A DNA stretch of 43,207 bases from JAHHTP01 sp964587555 (GTDB lineage: Bacteria > Bacillota > Clostridia > Oscillospirales > Ruminococcaceae), in NCBI GenBank assembly GCA_964587555.1, contig CAZPLR010000013.1, positions 1-43,207 on the forward strand, written 5' to 3'. The position numbers were made by a program, and so were the translations under genes. Below are positions 1 to 7,491 of the stretch, in pieces. Each line of letters begins with the position of its first letter. Position 1 is the stretch's first letter. The notes under the pieces were generated by a model that saw only the letters and a program-made list of their open reading frames with translations, ran no database searches and was not told where the DNA came from.

Positions 1-88
1 TCGCGTTGGTGTTCGGCGTGTAAATTTCGCCGCCATCGGGCAGTGTTCGGGATTGTCACCGTCATCAAACAAATTAAGGAGTTAAAAC

Positions 89-220
89 ATGACAGAGAAG
101 CGTAAAACCCATACTTCATCGGCGGTAAAAAAAGAAAAAGCAGTCGAAAGCCGTTTCCGGTTTCTTCTGCTTTTAATATTACTCTCTTCCAAAAATAAAA
201 AATTTTCATTTCCCTATTGA
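89..220 (+). CDS. Doubtful 43-residue ORF
   Basis: An ATG at 89 follows a good ribosome site (AAGGAG at 77-82, 6-base gap). The reading frame runs 43 residues: a basic, Ser/Thr-rich N-terminus, a short hydrophobic run (FLLLLILL) and a Lys-rich end. No family is recognised. Against it being a finished gene: its second half is also a rho-independent terminator hairpin (136-174), and its stop codon overlaps the -35 box of the metY promoter. It may be a very small membrane-associated peptide or a remnant of a longer gene. Confidence 0.22.
   Translation: MTEKRKTHTSSAVKKEKAVESRFRFLLLLILLSSKNKKFSFPY
136..180 (+). terminator. Rho-independent terminator upstream of metY
   Basis: The outer stem AAAAGCAG (136-143) pairs with CTGCTTTT (167-174). 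Inside it, GAAA and CCG pair with CGG and TTTC. A T-rich tail (TTTTAATATT) follows. It probably ends a transcript entering from the left and insulates the metY promoter at 217. Confidence 0.6.
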
Positions 221-245
221 CAAACTTGGAAATCCATGTTATAAT
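217..245 (+). promoter_or_regulatory. Consensus sigma-A promoter for metY
   Basis: TTGACA at 217-222 and TATAAT at 240-245 with a 17-base spacer: a perfect consensus. The predicted start near 252 gives a leader of about 187 bases before metY, containing a short ORF. Confidence 0.85.
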
Positions 246-298
246 CCTTATAACATATAAATCTAATAGGTTTTATATGACTTCAGGAGGGAGCAAAT

Positions 299-364
299 AT
301 GAACTATCTCGTTGGTTATTTTTTCTTTCTGCTGCGGCAGAATTTCCGCAATGGACGAATGTGA
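299..364 (+). CDS. Leader ORF (21 residues) upstream of metY
   Basis: ATG at 299 has a near-perfect ribosome site (AGGAGG at 285-290, 8-base gap) and lies between the promoter and metY. The peptide begins MNYLVGYFFFLLRQ and ends NFRNGRM. It is rich in aromatic and hydrophobic residues and carries no run of Cys or Met codons. A hairpin lies inside the ORF: TGCGG 333-337 with CCGCA 346-350. The bases 333-338 (TGCGGC) could instead pair with GCCGCA at 401-406, close to the metY start. This layout suggests a translated leader that controls metY, but the mechanism is inferred. No poly-U terminator lies before metY, so control of translation would be more likely than transcription attenuation. Confidence 0.55.
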   Translation: MNYLVGYFFFLLRQNFRNGRM

Positions 365-438
365 CAGATAAACCGCCAACATAAACCAAACAGGCTTTAC
401 GCCGCATTGATTCATAAAAAAAGAAAGAGGAAAGAACC

Positions 439-1749
439 ATGAAAGAATTTTACGATAAAAACCATCCATATCATTTTGAAACCTTACAGCTTCACGTAGG
501 ACAGGAAAATCCAGACCCTGCGACCGATGCAAGAGCCGTACCGATCTATCAAACGACTTCCTATGTTTTCCGCAACTCGGCGCATGCTGCGGCTCGCTTC
601 GGGCTTGCCGATGCGGGCAATATTTATGGCAGGCTGACCAACTCCACGGAGGACGTTTTGGAGCAGAGAGTTGCTGCTTTAGAGGGCGGCGTTGCAGCCT
701 TAGCTTTAGCGTCCGGCGCTGCGGCGATCACCTACGCGATCGAAGCGCTTGCGCAGAACGGAGAGCATATCGTTGCGCAGAAAACCATTTACGGCGGCAG
801 CTACAACCTGCTGGCGCACACGCTTCCAAACTACGGGATCACCACAACCTTTGTGGACATACACAATCTGTCGGAGGTGGAGGCGGCTATCCAGCCGAAC
901 ACCAAAGCGATCTTTATCGAAACGCTTGGCAATCCGAACAGCGACATTCCGGATATCGACGCGATTTCTGAGATTGCGCATCAGCATGGTATCCCGGTTG
1001 TGATCGACAACACCTTCGGCACGCCGTACCTAATCCGCCCAATTGAGCATGGCGCGGACATTGTCGTACATTCCGCCACGAAATTCCTCGGCGGTCACGG
1101 CACAACCCTTGGCGGCGTGATTGTGGATTCCGGCAAATTTGACTGGAAGGCAAGCGGCAGGTATGGTCCGATTGCCGATCCGAATCCAAGCTACCACGGC
1201 ATTTCGTTTGCGGACGCGGTAGGTCCGGCAGCGTTTGTGACCTATATCCGCGCGATCCTCCTGCGCGATACCGGTGCGACGATTTCTCCGTTCAATGCCT
1301 TCCTGCTTTTACAAGGTGTGGAAACGCTGTCGCTGCGTCTGGATCGTCATGCGGAGAACACCAAGAAGGTTGTTGAGTATTTGGCAGGTCATCCGCTCGT
1401 AGAGAGAGTTAATCACCCTTCTCTGCCGGATCATCCGCAGAACGCACTGTATCAGAGATATTTCCCGAACGGCGGCGGCTCCATCTTCACCTTTGACATC
1501 AAAGGCGGACAGGAGGAAGCGCACAAGTTCATCGATCATCTGAAAATTTTCTCGCTGCTTGCAAATGTTGCGGACGTAAAATCTCTGGTGATCCATCCGG
1601 CGACGACTACCCACTCGCAGCTTACCGCAGAGGAGTTATTGGATCAGGGGATTCGTCCGAACACGATCCGGCTTTCGATCGGTACAGAGCATGTTGAGGA
1701 TCTGATCTATGATTTAGAGCAGGCTTTCGCCGCTATCTCAAAGGAATAA
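439..1749 (+). CDS. metY: O-acetylhomoserine sulfhydrylase (homocysteine synthase)
   Basis: A 436-residue member of the Cys/Met-metabolism PLP enzymes. It joins O-acetylhomoserine with sulfide (or a thiol) to make homocysteine in the cytoplasm. The N-terminal part has the family's TLQLHVGQ and YQTTSYVF segments. The PLP site is SATKFLGGHG with the Schiff-base lysine at about residue 215. The C-terminal part ends with the RLSIGTEHVEDLI segment. Length matches the MetY family (about 430), longer than cystathionine gamma-synthase/lyase (about 390), which supports sulfhydrylase over transsulfuration. The start is set by a GAGG-type ribosome site a few bases upstream. It is monocistronic between the promoter at 217 and the terminator at 1761. 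No SAM riboswitch is seen; the leader carries a short ORF instead. Confidence 0.93.
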   Translation: MKEFYDKNHPYHFETLQLHVGQENPDPATDARAVPIYQTTSYVFRNSAHAAARFGLADAGNIYGRLTNSTEDVLEQRVAALEGGVAALALASGAAAITYAIEALAQNGEHIVAQKTIYGGSYNLLAHTLPNYGITTTFVDIHNLSEVEAAIQPNTKAIFIETLGNPNSDIPDIDAISEIAHQHGIPVVIDNTFGTPYLIRPIEHGADIVVHSATKFLGGHGTTLGGVIVDSGKFDWKASGRYGPIADPNPSYHGISFADAVGPAAFVTYIRAILLRDTGATISPFNAFLLLQGVETLSLRLDRHAENTKKVVEYLAGHPLVERVNHPSLPDHPQNALYQRYFPNGGGSIFTFDIKGGQEEAHKFIDHLKIFSLLANVADVKSLVIHPATTTHSQLTAEELLDQGIRPNTIRLSIGTEHVEDLIYDLEQAFAAISKE

Positions 1750-1760
1750 AGTAAATAGGA

Positions 1761-1795
1761 AAAAGGGCTGCGGCGTTTTGCCGCAGCCCTTTTTG
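1761..1795. terminator. Bidirectional terminator between metY and gatB
   Basis: Stem AAGGGCTGCGGC pairs with GCCGCAGCCCTT around a GTTTT loop, flanked by A-run and T-run. It can stop metY on the plus strand and the gatB operon on the minus strand. Confidence 0.9.
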
Positions 1796-1813
1796 CGTAT
1801 CCGCTATATATGA

Positions 1814-3262
1814 TTATGCTTTTAGCTGCTCTAATCTTTCCAGCACGATCTCGCGGATCATCACTGGATTGCCGCGTCCGGAGGTCAGCTTCATCATCCT
1901 TCCGATGATCGCCTGCGCGGCAGCGAGCTTTCCGCCTAGATATGCCGCAACCGACTTTGGATCGGCGGCGATGGCCTCCTCCGCAAGCTTGAGAAGCGCA
2001 GCGCGGTCGTTAATCTGCTTCAGTCCGCGCTGTTCGACAATCTCTTCCGGATCGGCGTCCTGCTCCCGCAGCAATTCCAGTACGGTACGCGCGGTCGCAT
2101 TGTTGATCGTTCCCTTTCCCAGCAGCATCGTCACTGCGGCAAGACGCTCCGGCTTGACCGGAATATCCTCCTCATCGCCGATCTTTGCCAGAAGCTCCGC
2201 TTGCAGCAGGCTCGCGGCAAGCTTTGGATAATCGGTGCGCGCTGCAGCCTTTTCGAAATACTCCGCCGTTTCCAAGCGGCTTGTGATCTGCTCAGCGGCG
2301 AAAGAGGTTAAACCATACCGCTCCATATAATGCTTTTTTCGTTCATCCGGCAAAACCGGAATCTCGCCTCTAAGCTCTTCCAGCCTATTATCGTTCAGGA
2401 TGATCGGCGGCAGGTCAGGGTCAGGAAAATAGCGGTAGTCGTCGGCATCCTCCTTGCTGCGCATCGAAAAGGTTTTTCCGCTTTCCTGATCGTAACGGCG
2501 GGTTTCCTGCGTAATCGTCCCGCCGTTTTCGATTACCTCAATCTGACGGGCAAACTCATATTCGATCGCCTTTAGGATGAACTGGAAGCTATTGATATTC
2601 TTCATCTCAGTGCGGGTGCCGAGTCTCTGGTCACCCTTTTTGCGCACCGAAAGATTGACGTCGCAGCGCAGCGAGCCTTCGTTCATCCGGCAATCGGAAA
2701 CACCCGTATAGAGCATGACCGCACGCAGCTTTTGCACATAGGCGCGCGCTTCCGCCGCCGAGCGGATATCCGGCTCGGAAACGATCTCGATCAGCGGTAC
2801 GCCGCAGCGGTTGCAGTCGATGAGCGTACCCTTCCCCTCGACATGGATCAGCTTTCCCGCATCCTCCTCGATATGGATACGGGTGATCCCAATGCGCTTG
2901 ACTCCGGCGTCGGTTTCAATATCCAAATAGCCCTGCTCGCAAAGCGGCAGGTCATACTGCGAAATTTGATATGCCTTCGGCAGATCCGGATAGAAATAGT
3001 TCTTGCGATCCTCCTTAGAGTAATGTGCGATCCGGCAGTTGGTCGCCATGCCAGCCTTAACCGCATAGGAAACAACCTTGCGGTTTAAAACCGGCAGGGC
3101 ACCCGGCATACCGGTGCAGACCGGGCAGCACTGGGTATTCGGCGCAGCGCCAAAAGCAGTGGAGCAGCCGCAGAAGATCTTGGTCTTAGTCTTTAGCTCC
3201 ACATGAACCTCCAGCCCGATCACCATCTCATATTGTTCCAAAACACTCTTGCTTACCGCCAT
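1814..3262 (-). CDS. gatB: Asp/Glu-tRNA(Asn/Gln) amidotransferase subunit B
   Basis: A 482-residue GatB, the tRNA-binding and kinase subunit of GatCAB. It activates the side chain of Asp or Glu mischarged on tRNA(Asn) or tRNA(Gln) and accepts ammonia from GatA. The family start (YEMVIGLEVHVEL) is followed by the zinc-site cysteines CGCS and QCCPVC near residues 31-50, then the catalytic cradle with EIVSEPD, and the C-terminal helical/YqeY-like tail that touches tRNA. Length is typical. The ATG directly follows the gatA stop (no gap) with AAAGGAG inside the end of gatA, so translation is coupled. It is the last gene of the aspS/gatC-gatA-gatB operon and ends just before a strong bidirectional terminator. 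Confidence 0.96.
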   Translation of the reverse strand: MAVSKSVLEQYEMVIGLEVHVELKTKTKIFCGCSTAFGAAPNTQCCPVCTGMPGALPVLNRKVVSYAVKAGMATNCRIAHYSKEDRKNYFYPDLPKAYQISQYDLPLCEQGYLDIETDAGVKRIGITRIHIEEDAGKLIHVEGKGTLIDCNRCGVPLIEIVSEPDIRSAAEARAYVQKLRAVMLYTGVSDCRMNEGSLRCDVNLSVRKKGDQRLGTRTEMKNINSFQFILKAIEYEFARQIEVIENGGTITQETRRYDQESGKTFSMRSKEDADDYRYFPDPDLPPIILNDNRLEELRGEIPVLPDERKKHYMERYGLTSFAAEQITSRLETAEYFEKAAARTDYPKLAASLLQAELLAKIGDEEDIPVKPERLAAVTMLLGKGTINNATARTVLELLREQDADPEEIVEQRGLKQINDRAALLKLAEEAIAADPKSVAAYLGGKLAAAQAIIGRMMKLTSGRGNPVMIREIVLERLEQLKA

Positions 3263-4705
3263 TTAAGCCTCTCCTTTCGCCTGCTCGAAGGCATAGCCGG
3301 CGCGAAACAGTATCGCCTCGTCAAACGCCCTGCCAATCAACTGCATTCCAATCGGAAGCCCCGCCTGATCTGTCCCCGCCGGAAGCGAGAGTGCCGGAAC
3401 ACCCGCAATATTCACCGGAACGGTGCAGACATCGCCCATATACATCTCTAACGGATTGCCGCTTTTTTCACCGATTCGATACGCCGTTGTCGGCGCAACC
3501 GGCGCAATGATAAAATCATGCGCTTTAAGCGCTTTTTCAAAATCCCTGCGGATCAGAGTGCGCACCTGAAGCGCCTTTTTATAATACGCATCGTAATATC
3601 CGGCGCTCAGCACAAAGCTGCCAAGCATGATCCGGCGCTTGACCTCCGCGCCAAAGCCCTCCGAACGGCTTGCCTGATACAGGTCATCAACATCCTCGTA
3701 ACGCTCTGCGCGGAAGCCGTACCGCACGCCGTCAAACCGCGCAAGATTGGAGGATGCTTCCGCCGATGATATGACATAATACGCCGGGAGCGCCGCCGAA
3801 AGCGACGGCAGCGATACCTCCTCGACCTTTGCGCCGAGCCGCTCATAGACTCTTGCGGCGCTCAGCACTGCCTCCTTTGTTTCCCTGCCGATTCCCTCGT
3901 CAAAATACTCCTTCGGCAGCGCGACATGCATCCCGGAAACGCCCCTCTCCAAATCTGCGGTAAAATCGGGCCAATCGTGGCGCAGCGAGGTTGCATCCCT
4001 CTCATCCTTGCCAACGAGCGCATTCAAAACGGCGGCGCAATCCCTAACGTCCTTGCTCAGTACCCCGATCTGATCGAGCGAGGACGCAAATGCGATTAAC
4101 CCGTACCGCGACACAGCGCCATAGGTCGGCTTGATCCCCACCACGCCGCAGAAGGCTGCCGGCTGGCGGATCGATCCGCCGGTGTCCGAGCCAAGCGCAA
4201 ACGCCGCCTCGTTCGCGGCAACAGCCGCCGCGCTTCCGCCGGAGGAGCCGCCCGGCACGCAGGAAAGATCCCTTGGATTTTTTGTCGGATGGAAGTAGGA
4301 GCTTTCGGTCGACGAACCCATTGCAAACTCATCCATATTCAGCTTTCCAAGGGTTACAACCCCCGCTTCCTTTAATTTTGTAACAACGCACGCATCATAA
4401 GGCGGCGTGAAATTCGCAAGCATTTTGGACGCGCAGGTCGTTTTGAAATCCTTTGTGCAGATGTTATCCTTGACGCCCGCCGGAATTCCGGCAAGAAATG
4501 GGAGCGTCTGCCCTTTTAGGCGTTTTTGGTCGATCTGCTCCGCCTGCTTCATCACTTGCTCTGCGGAAATCTCTAAATACGCGCCGACCGCATGCTCCGT
4601 TTCATCGATCTGGCTGAGATAGGCTTTCGCCGCATCCTGCGCGGAAAGCTCCCTTTTTTGCAGCGCTTCCGCCAATGCGCAGACCGTCATGTCGGTGATT
4701 TTCAT
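3263..4705 (-). CDS. gatA: Asp/Glu-tRNA(Asn/Gln) amidotransferase subunit A
   Basis: A 480-residue amidase-signature enzyme: the glutaminase subunit of GatCAB, which frees ammonia from glutamine and passes it to GatB. The Ser-cis-Ser-Lys centre is visible: Lys in AGVKDNICTKD (about residue 78), the Gly/Ser-rich GGSSGGSAAAVAA, and the Ser of SDTGGSIRQPAAFCG. The following GIKPTYGAVSRYG segment is characteristic of GatA rather than other amidases. The ATG overlaps the stop of the upstream aspS-gatC gene as ATGA, with GGGAGG upstream, so the two are translationally coupled. It is expected to form a complex with the GatC domain that here is attached to AspRS. Confidence 0.96.
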   Translation of the reverse strand: MKITDMTVCALAEALQKRELSAQDAAKAYLSQIDETEHAVGAYLEISAEQVMKQAEQIDQKRLKGQTLPFLAGIPAGVKDNICTKDFKTTCASKMLANFTPPYDACVVTKLKEAGVVTLGKLNMDEFAMGSSTESSYFHPTKNPRDLSCVPGGSSGGSAAAVAANEAAFALGSDTGGSIRQPAAFCGVVGIKPTYGAVSRYGLIAFASSLDQIGVLSKDVRDCAAVLNALVGKDERDATSLRHDWPDFTADLERGVSGMHVALPKEYFDEGIGRETKEAVLSAARVYERLGAKVEEVSLPSLSAALPAYYVISSAEASSNLARFDGVRYGFRAERYEDVDDLYQASRSEGFGAEVKRRIMLGSFVLSAGYYDAYYKKALQVRTLIRRDFEKALKAHDFIIAPVAPTTAYRIGEKSGNPLEMYMGDVCTVPVNIAGVPALSLPAGTDQAGLPIGMQLIGRAFDEAILFRAGYAFEQAKGEA

Positions 4706-6825
4706 TGCTGTGACCTCCCTTTCTCGGCATTTTCCTCTCCGGTCTTGACAACCTGCGGTACAAAGATATAGCCATCCTGCTGCTGCGGCGCGCCAGATAA
4801 CAACGCCTCGCGGGAGAAAGAGGAAAGCACCTCGTCCTCGCGGAACACATTGCTGACCGGCACAATATGCGCGGTTTCATCAATCCCCTCGGTATCGATC
4901 TTGGAAAGCTCGTCTGCAAACGCGACGATCTCCGCCATCTGGGTTGCCATCTGCGCCTTTTCTTCCGCAGATAGGCGCAGCTTCGAGAGATTTGCAACAC
5001 GGTCGACGTCGATGCTGCTGCGGCGTTTTTTCCTCTTCGCCGCCTTATGATCATAGTCAGTCAAATTTTCCGGCGTTAATCCCAACACCTTGAGCTGCTC
5101 CTCATCGACGGTATTCGGCGCCTCGGTGAGCAGGCAGGACGCATCCTTAATCTTTGGAAACGCAATCACATCACGCAAAGAATCCGCGCCGAGCAGCAGC
5201 ATCACCACGCGATCTAAGCCGAACGCAAATCCGCCGTGCGGCGGCGTGCCATAGGAAAACGCATGAACCATGAAACCAAACCGCTCCTCGATCTGCTCCG
5301 GCGAAAAGCCAAGCGCCTCAAACATTCTCTGCTGCACATCCTGCTGATGGATACGCATCGAGCCGCTGCCCAACTCCACGCCGTTGAGCACAACGTCATA
5401 CGCCTGCGCGCGAACCCGCCCCGGATCGGAAAGCAGATACGGAATATCCTCCGGATACGGCATCGTGAACGGGTGATGGGTCGCAAGAAACCGCCCCTCC
5501 TCCTCCGAGTATTCAAACTCCGGAAAATCGGTGACAAACAGAAAGCAGTAATCATCCTTGCGGGTCAGATGCAGCAGCTTCCCTAACTCGACGCGCAGCC
5601 CGCCCAAAACGCGGCGTACTGTCGAAAGCTTATCGGCGCAGAATAGAATAAAATCGTTCGGCTTGGCGTCGACTGCCCGCAAAAGCGCCGCATATTCCTC
5701 TTCGTTGAAATATTTGTTTAAAATCGAGTATGGCGTGCCGTCCTCCCGCATCGCAATCCACGCCATCCCCTTCGCGCCCAGCGACTGCGCTTTATCGGTC
5801 AGCGCTTCGATGGTGCTGCGGGAGAAATCGCCGCAGCCCTTGACGTTGATTGCGCGAATAACTCCGCCTTTATCCGCCACCCTGCGGAACACCGAAAATG
5901 AGCATTGTTTCATCAGCTCGGTCAGATCGATGATCGGAAGCCCAAAGCGCAGATCCGGCTTATCCGAGCCATAGCGATCCATCGCCTCCTTCCACGTTAG
6001 ACGCAGAAACGGCTCCTTTATCTCGATTCCCTTTACCTGAAACATCAGATGTTTGAACATCTTTTCCAGATGCTGCAGAATATCCTCCTGCTCGACAAAG
6101 GACATCTCCATATCCACCTGCGTAAACTCCGGCTGGCGGTCGGCGCGCAGATCCTCATCACGAAAACAGCGCGCAACCTGATAATACCGGTCGACGCCGC
6201 CGACCATCAAAAGCTGCTTGAATATCTGCGGGGACTGCGGCAGCGCGTAAAAGCTGCCCGGATGCACCCTCGACGGAACCAGATAGTCCCTAGCACCCTC
6301 CGGCGTACTTTTGGTCAGCATCGGCGTTTCGACCGCTAAAAAGCCCTCGTTCTCCAGATAGTCGCTGACAACACGCACCACCCTCGCACGGAAGCGCAGC
6401 GCTTCATACAGCTTCGGACGGCGCAGATCAAGATAACGGTATTTTAGCCGCAGATCCTCCCTGACCTTATCCGCCTCCTCAAGCAAAAACGGCAGCGGCT
6501 GCGCCATCGACAGTATCTCAACAGAATGTGCCGCAAGCTCGATCGTGCCTGTTTTTAATCTTGGGTTATAGGTTTCTTCATCGCGCACCCTGATTGTGCC
6601 GCTCACCGCGATTACAGACTCGTTCTTGATGCTCTCGGCGAGCGCAAAATCCTCTTTTGAAAGCTTCTGCGCGTCGAATACCACCTGCAACGTGCCCTCT
6701 CGATCGCGCAGATCGACGAAAATCACGCCGCCCATATCGCGCTTGGACTGCGCCCAGCCCATGGCTGTGACCTCTTTGTTGAGATCCGATTCCCGCATTG
6801 CACCGCAATATCCGGTTCTTTTCAT
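4702..6825 (-). CDS. aspS-gatC: Aspartyl-tRNA synthetase fused to GatC
   Basis: One 707-residue reading frame. Residues 1 to about 590 are a bacterial-type class II AspRS: OB-fold anticodon domain (GYCGAM, then RDMGGVIFVDLRDREG), catalytic core with the ARCFRDEDLRADRQPEFTQ motif, the inserted GAD domain, and GFAFGLDRVVML as motif 3. After a basic linker (KAAKRKKRRSS), residues about 605-695 are a full GatC: VANLSKLRLSAEE at its start, the NVFREDE segment, and the C-terminal DGYIFVPQVV. GatC is normally a separate protein of about 95 residues that clamps GatA to GatB. The start at 6825 is chosen because the standard AspRS N-terminus begins there; an ATG 8 codons upstream (6849) is in frame but lies in the ribosome-site region. 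The fusion implies that AspRS is tethered to GatCAB and is likely non-discriminating (charges tRNA(Asn) with Asp); this is inference. Controlled by the T-box upstream. Confidence 0.95.
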   Translation of the reverse strand: MKRTGYCGAMRESDLNKEVTAMGWAQSKRDMGGVIFVDLRDREGTLQVVFDAQKLSKEDFALAESIKNESVIAVSGTIRVRDEETYNPRLKTGTIELAAHSVEILSMAQPLPFLLEEADKVREDLRLKYRYLDLRRPKLYEALRFRARVVRVVSDYLENEGFLAVETPMLTKSTPEGARDYLVPSRVHPGSFYALPQSPQIFKQLLMVGGVDRYYQVARCFRDEDLRADRQPEFTQVDMEMSFVEQEDILQHLEKMFKHLMFQVKGIEIKEPFLRLTWKEAMDRYGSDKPDLRFGLPIIDLTELMKQCSFSVFRRVADKGGVIRAINVKGCGDFSRSTIEALTDKAQSLGAKGMAWIAMREDGTPYSILNKYFNEEEYAALLRAVDAKPNDFILFCADKLSTVRRVLGGLRVELGKLLHLTRKDDYCFLFVTDFPEFEYSEEEGRFLATHHPFTMPYPEDIPYLLSDPGRVRAQAYDVVLNGVELGSGSMRIHQQDVQQRMFEALGFSPEQIEERFGFMVHAFSYGTPPHGGFAFGLDRVVMLLLGADSLRDVIAFPKIKDASCLLTEAPNTVDEEQLKVLGLTPENLTDYDHKAAKRKKRRSSIDVDRVANLSKLRLSAEEKAQMATQMAEIVAFADELSKIDTEGIDETAHIVPVSNVFREDEVLSSFSREALLSGAPQQQDGYIFVPQVVKTGEENAEKGRSQQ

Positions 6826-6883
6826 GCCTATCCCTTCCCTTTCTGCCAAAAGAACGCCTTTGGGCGCTGGGGCTTCCTCGTAC

Positions 6884-6930
6884 TGAAAAAAAATAACCCT
6901 TCATCCCATCAAAATTGGGACGAAAGGTTT
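6884..6930 (-). terminator. T-box attenuator terminator
   Basis: A 14-pair stem (6929-6916 with 6909-6896) and an 8-T tail, immediately 3' of the T-box sequence. It competes with the antiterminator formed when tRNA binds. Confidence 0.88.
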
Positions 6931-7174
6931 TCTTCCGCGGTACCACCCAAATAGACTGCGACCAAAATATGCAGCCCTCTTTCTTTATGGCCTGCGGCTG
7001 TAACGCGCCGCGCGCGTCCGAGCCTACGGCGCCCAAAGCGCTTTCGGTCGGCTGTTCGAGGGTGTTCTTCAGCTTTTAAAGTCCGCTTCCGGCTCTCACC
7101 TGCCCGGCTTCTCTGTTTCGGCCTTTATCCTAAAAGCTTACTCTCCCTGTCATCACGTTTCGTATCTGATATTG
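6884..7174 (-). promoter_or_regulatory. T-box riboswitch (Asn, possibly also Glu) controlling aspS-gatC-gatA-gatB
   Basis: On the minus strand the leader has all T-box parts. In stem I, helix AGCTTTTA (7138-7131) pairs with TAAAAGCT (7078-7071). The specifier loop has AGTA (7142-7139) opposite GAA (7070-7068), then G and AAC (7066-7064) followed by ACC. This puts the Asn codon AAC in the specifier position, and the overlapping GAA (7067-7065) one base upstream is a Glu codon. The conserved T-box TGGGTGGTACCGCG lies at about 6949-6936. The terminator stem AACCTTTCGTCCCA / TGGGATGAAGGGTT ends in a run of eight T (6892-6885). Uncharged tRNA(Asn) would favour read-through. The rest of the gap, 7209-7410, shows nothing but AT-rich sequence. 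Confidence 0.93.
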
Positions 7175-7179
7175 GTATC

Positions 7180-7208
7180 ATTATATCCGCTTCTTTGCTG
7201 TTTGTCAA
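7180..7208 (-). promoter_or_regulatory. Consensus promoter of the T-box transcript
   Basis: Minus-strand TTGACA (7208-7203) and TATAAT (7185-7180) with a 17-base spacer. Transcript start is expected near 7174, just upstream of stem I. Confidence 0.85.
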
Positions 7209-7410
7209 GCCAAAAATGAAACTTTTCAAAAATTTCCTGCATTTAAATAAAAGCAAAAAATATTTTTTCGTTCTATTCTCGCATTTTTCCCAAAGAAAAA
7301 CACGATAATCCATTTTTCATGCAAGAAAAAGCATCCCTTCCTGCGAAAGCACGCGCTTTTATCCCTATTTTCTGATAAAGTGAAAATTTTTGCAGTCACG
7401 CAAAAAACTA

Positions 7411-7439
7411 TTGGCTTTTGCAAAGAAATGCTGTATAAT
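7411..7439 (+). promoter_or_regulatory. Promoter of the 7492 gene
   Basis: TTGGCT at 7411-7416 and TATAAT at 7434-7439, 17-base spacer, 53 bases before the chosen start codon. Confidence 0.7.
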
Positions 7440-7491
7440 AAAGAGAAGGACATGGATATTGATCCCGATACCACGCAGAAAGGAATACAGC

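Larger units (their letters stand above)
1..438. other. Left-edge region before metY
   Basis: No full gene of normal size is supported here. On the plus strand one frame closes with a stop at 21-23, which could be the end of a gene lying outside the window, but this cannot be told from so few codons. The rest holds a doubtful 43-codon ORF overlapping a terminator hairpin, then a consensus promoter, a short leader ORF and the untranslated leader of metY, listed separately. Confidence 0.5.

Noticed and set aside
439..1749. metY as cystathionine gamma-synthase or methionine gamma-lyase
   Set aside because: The length of 436 residues and the N-terminal and middle segments fit O-acetylhomoserine sulfhydrylase better.
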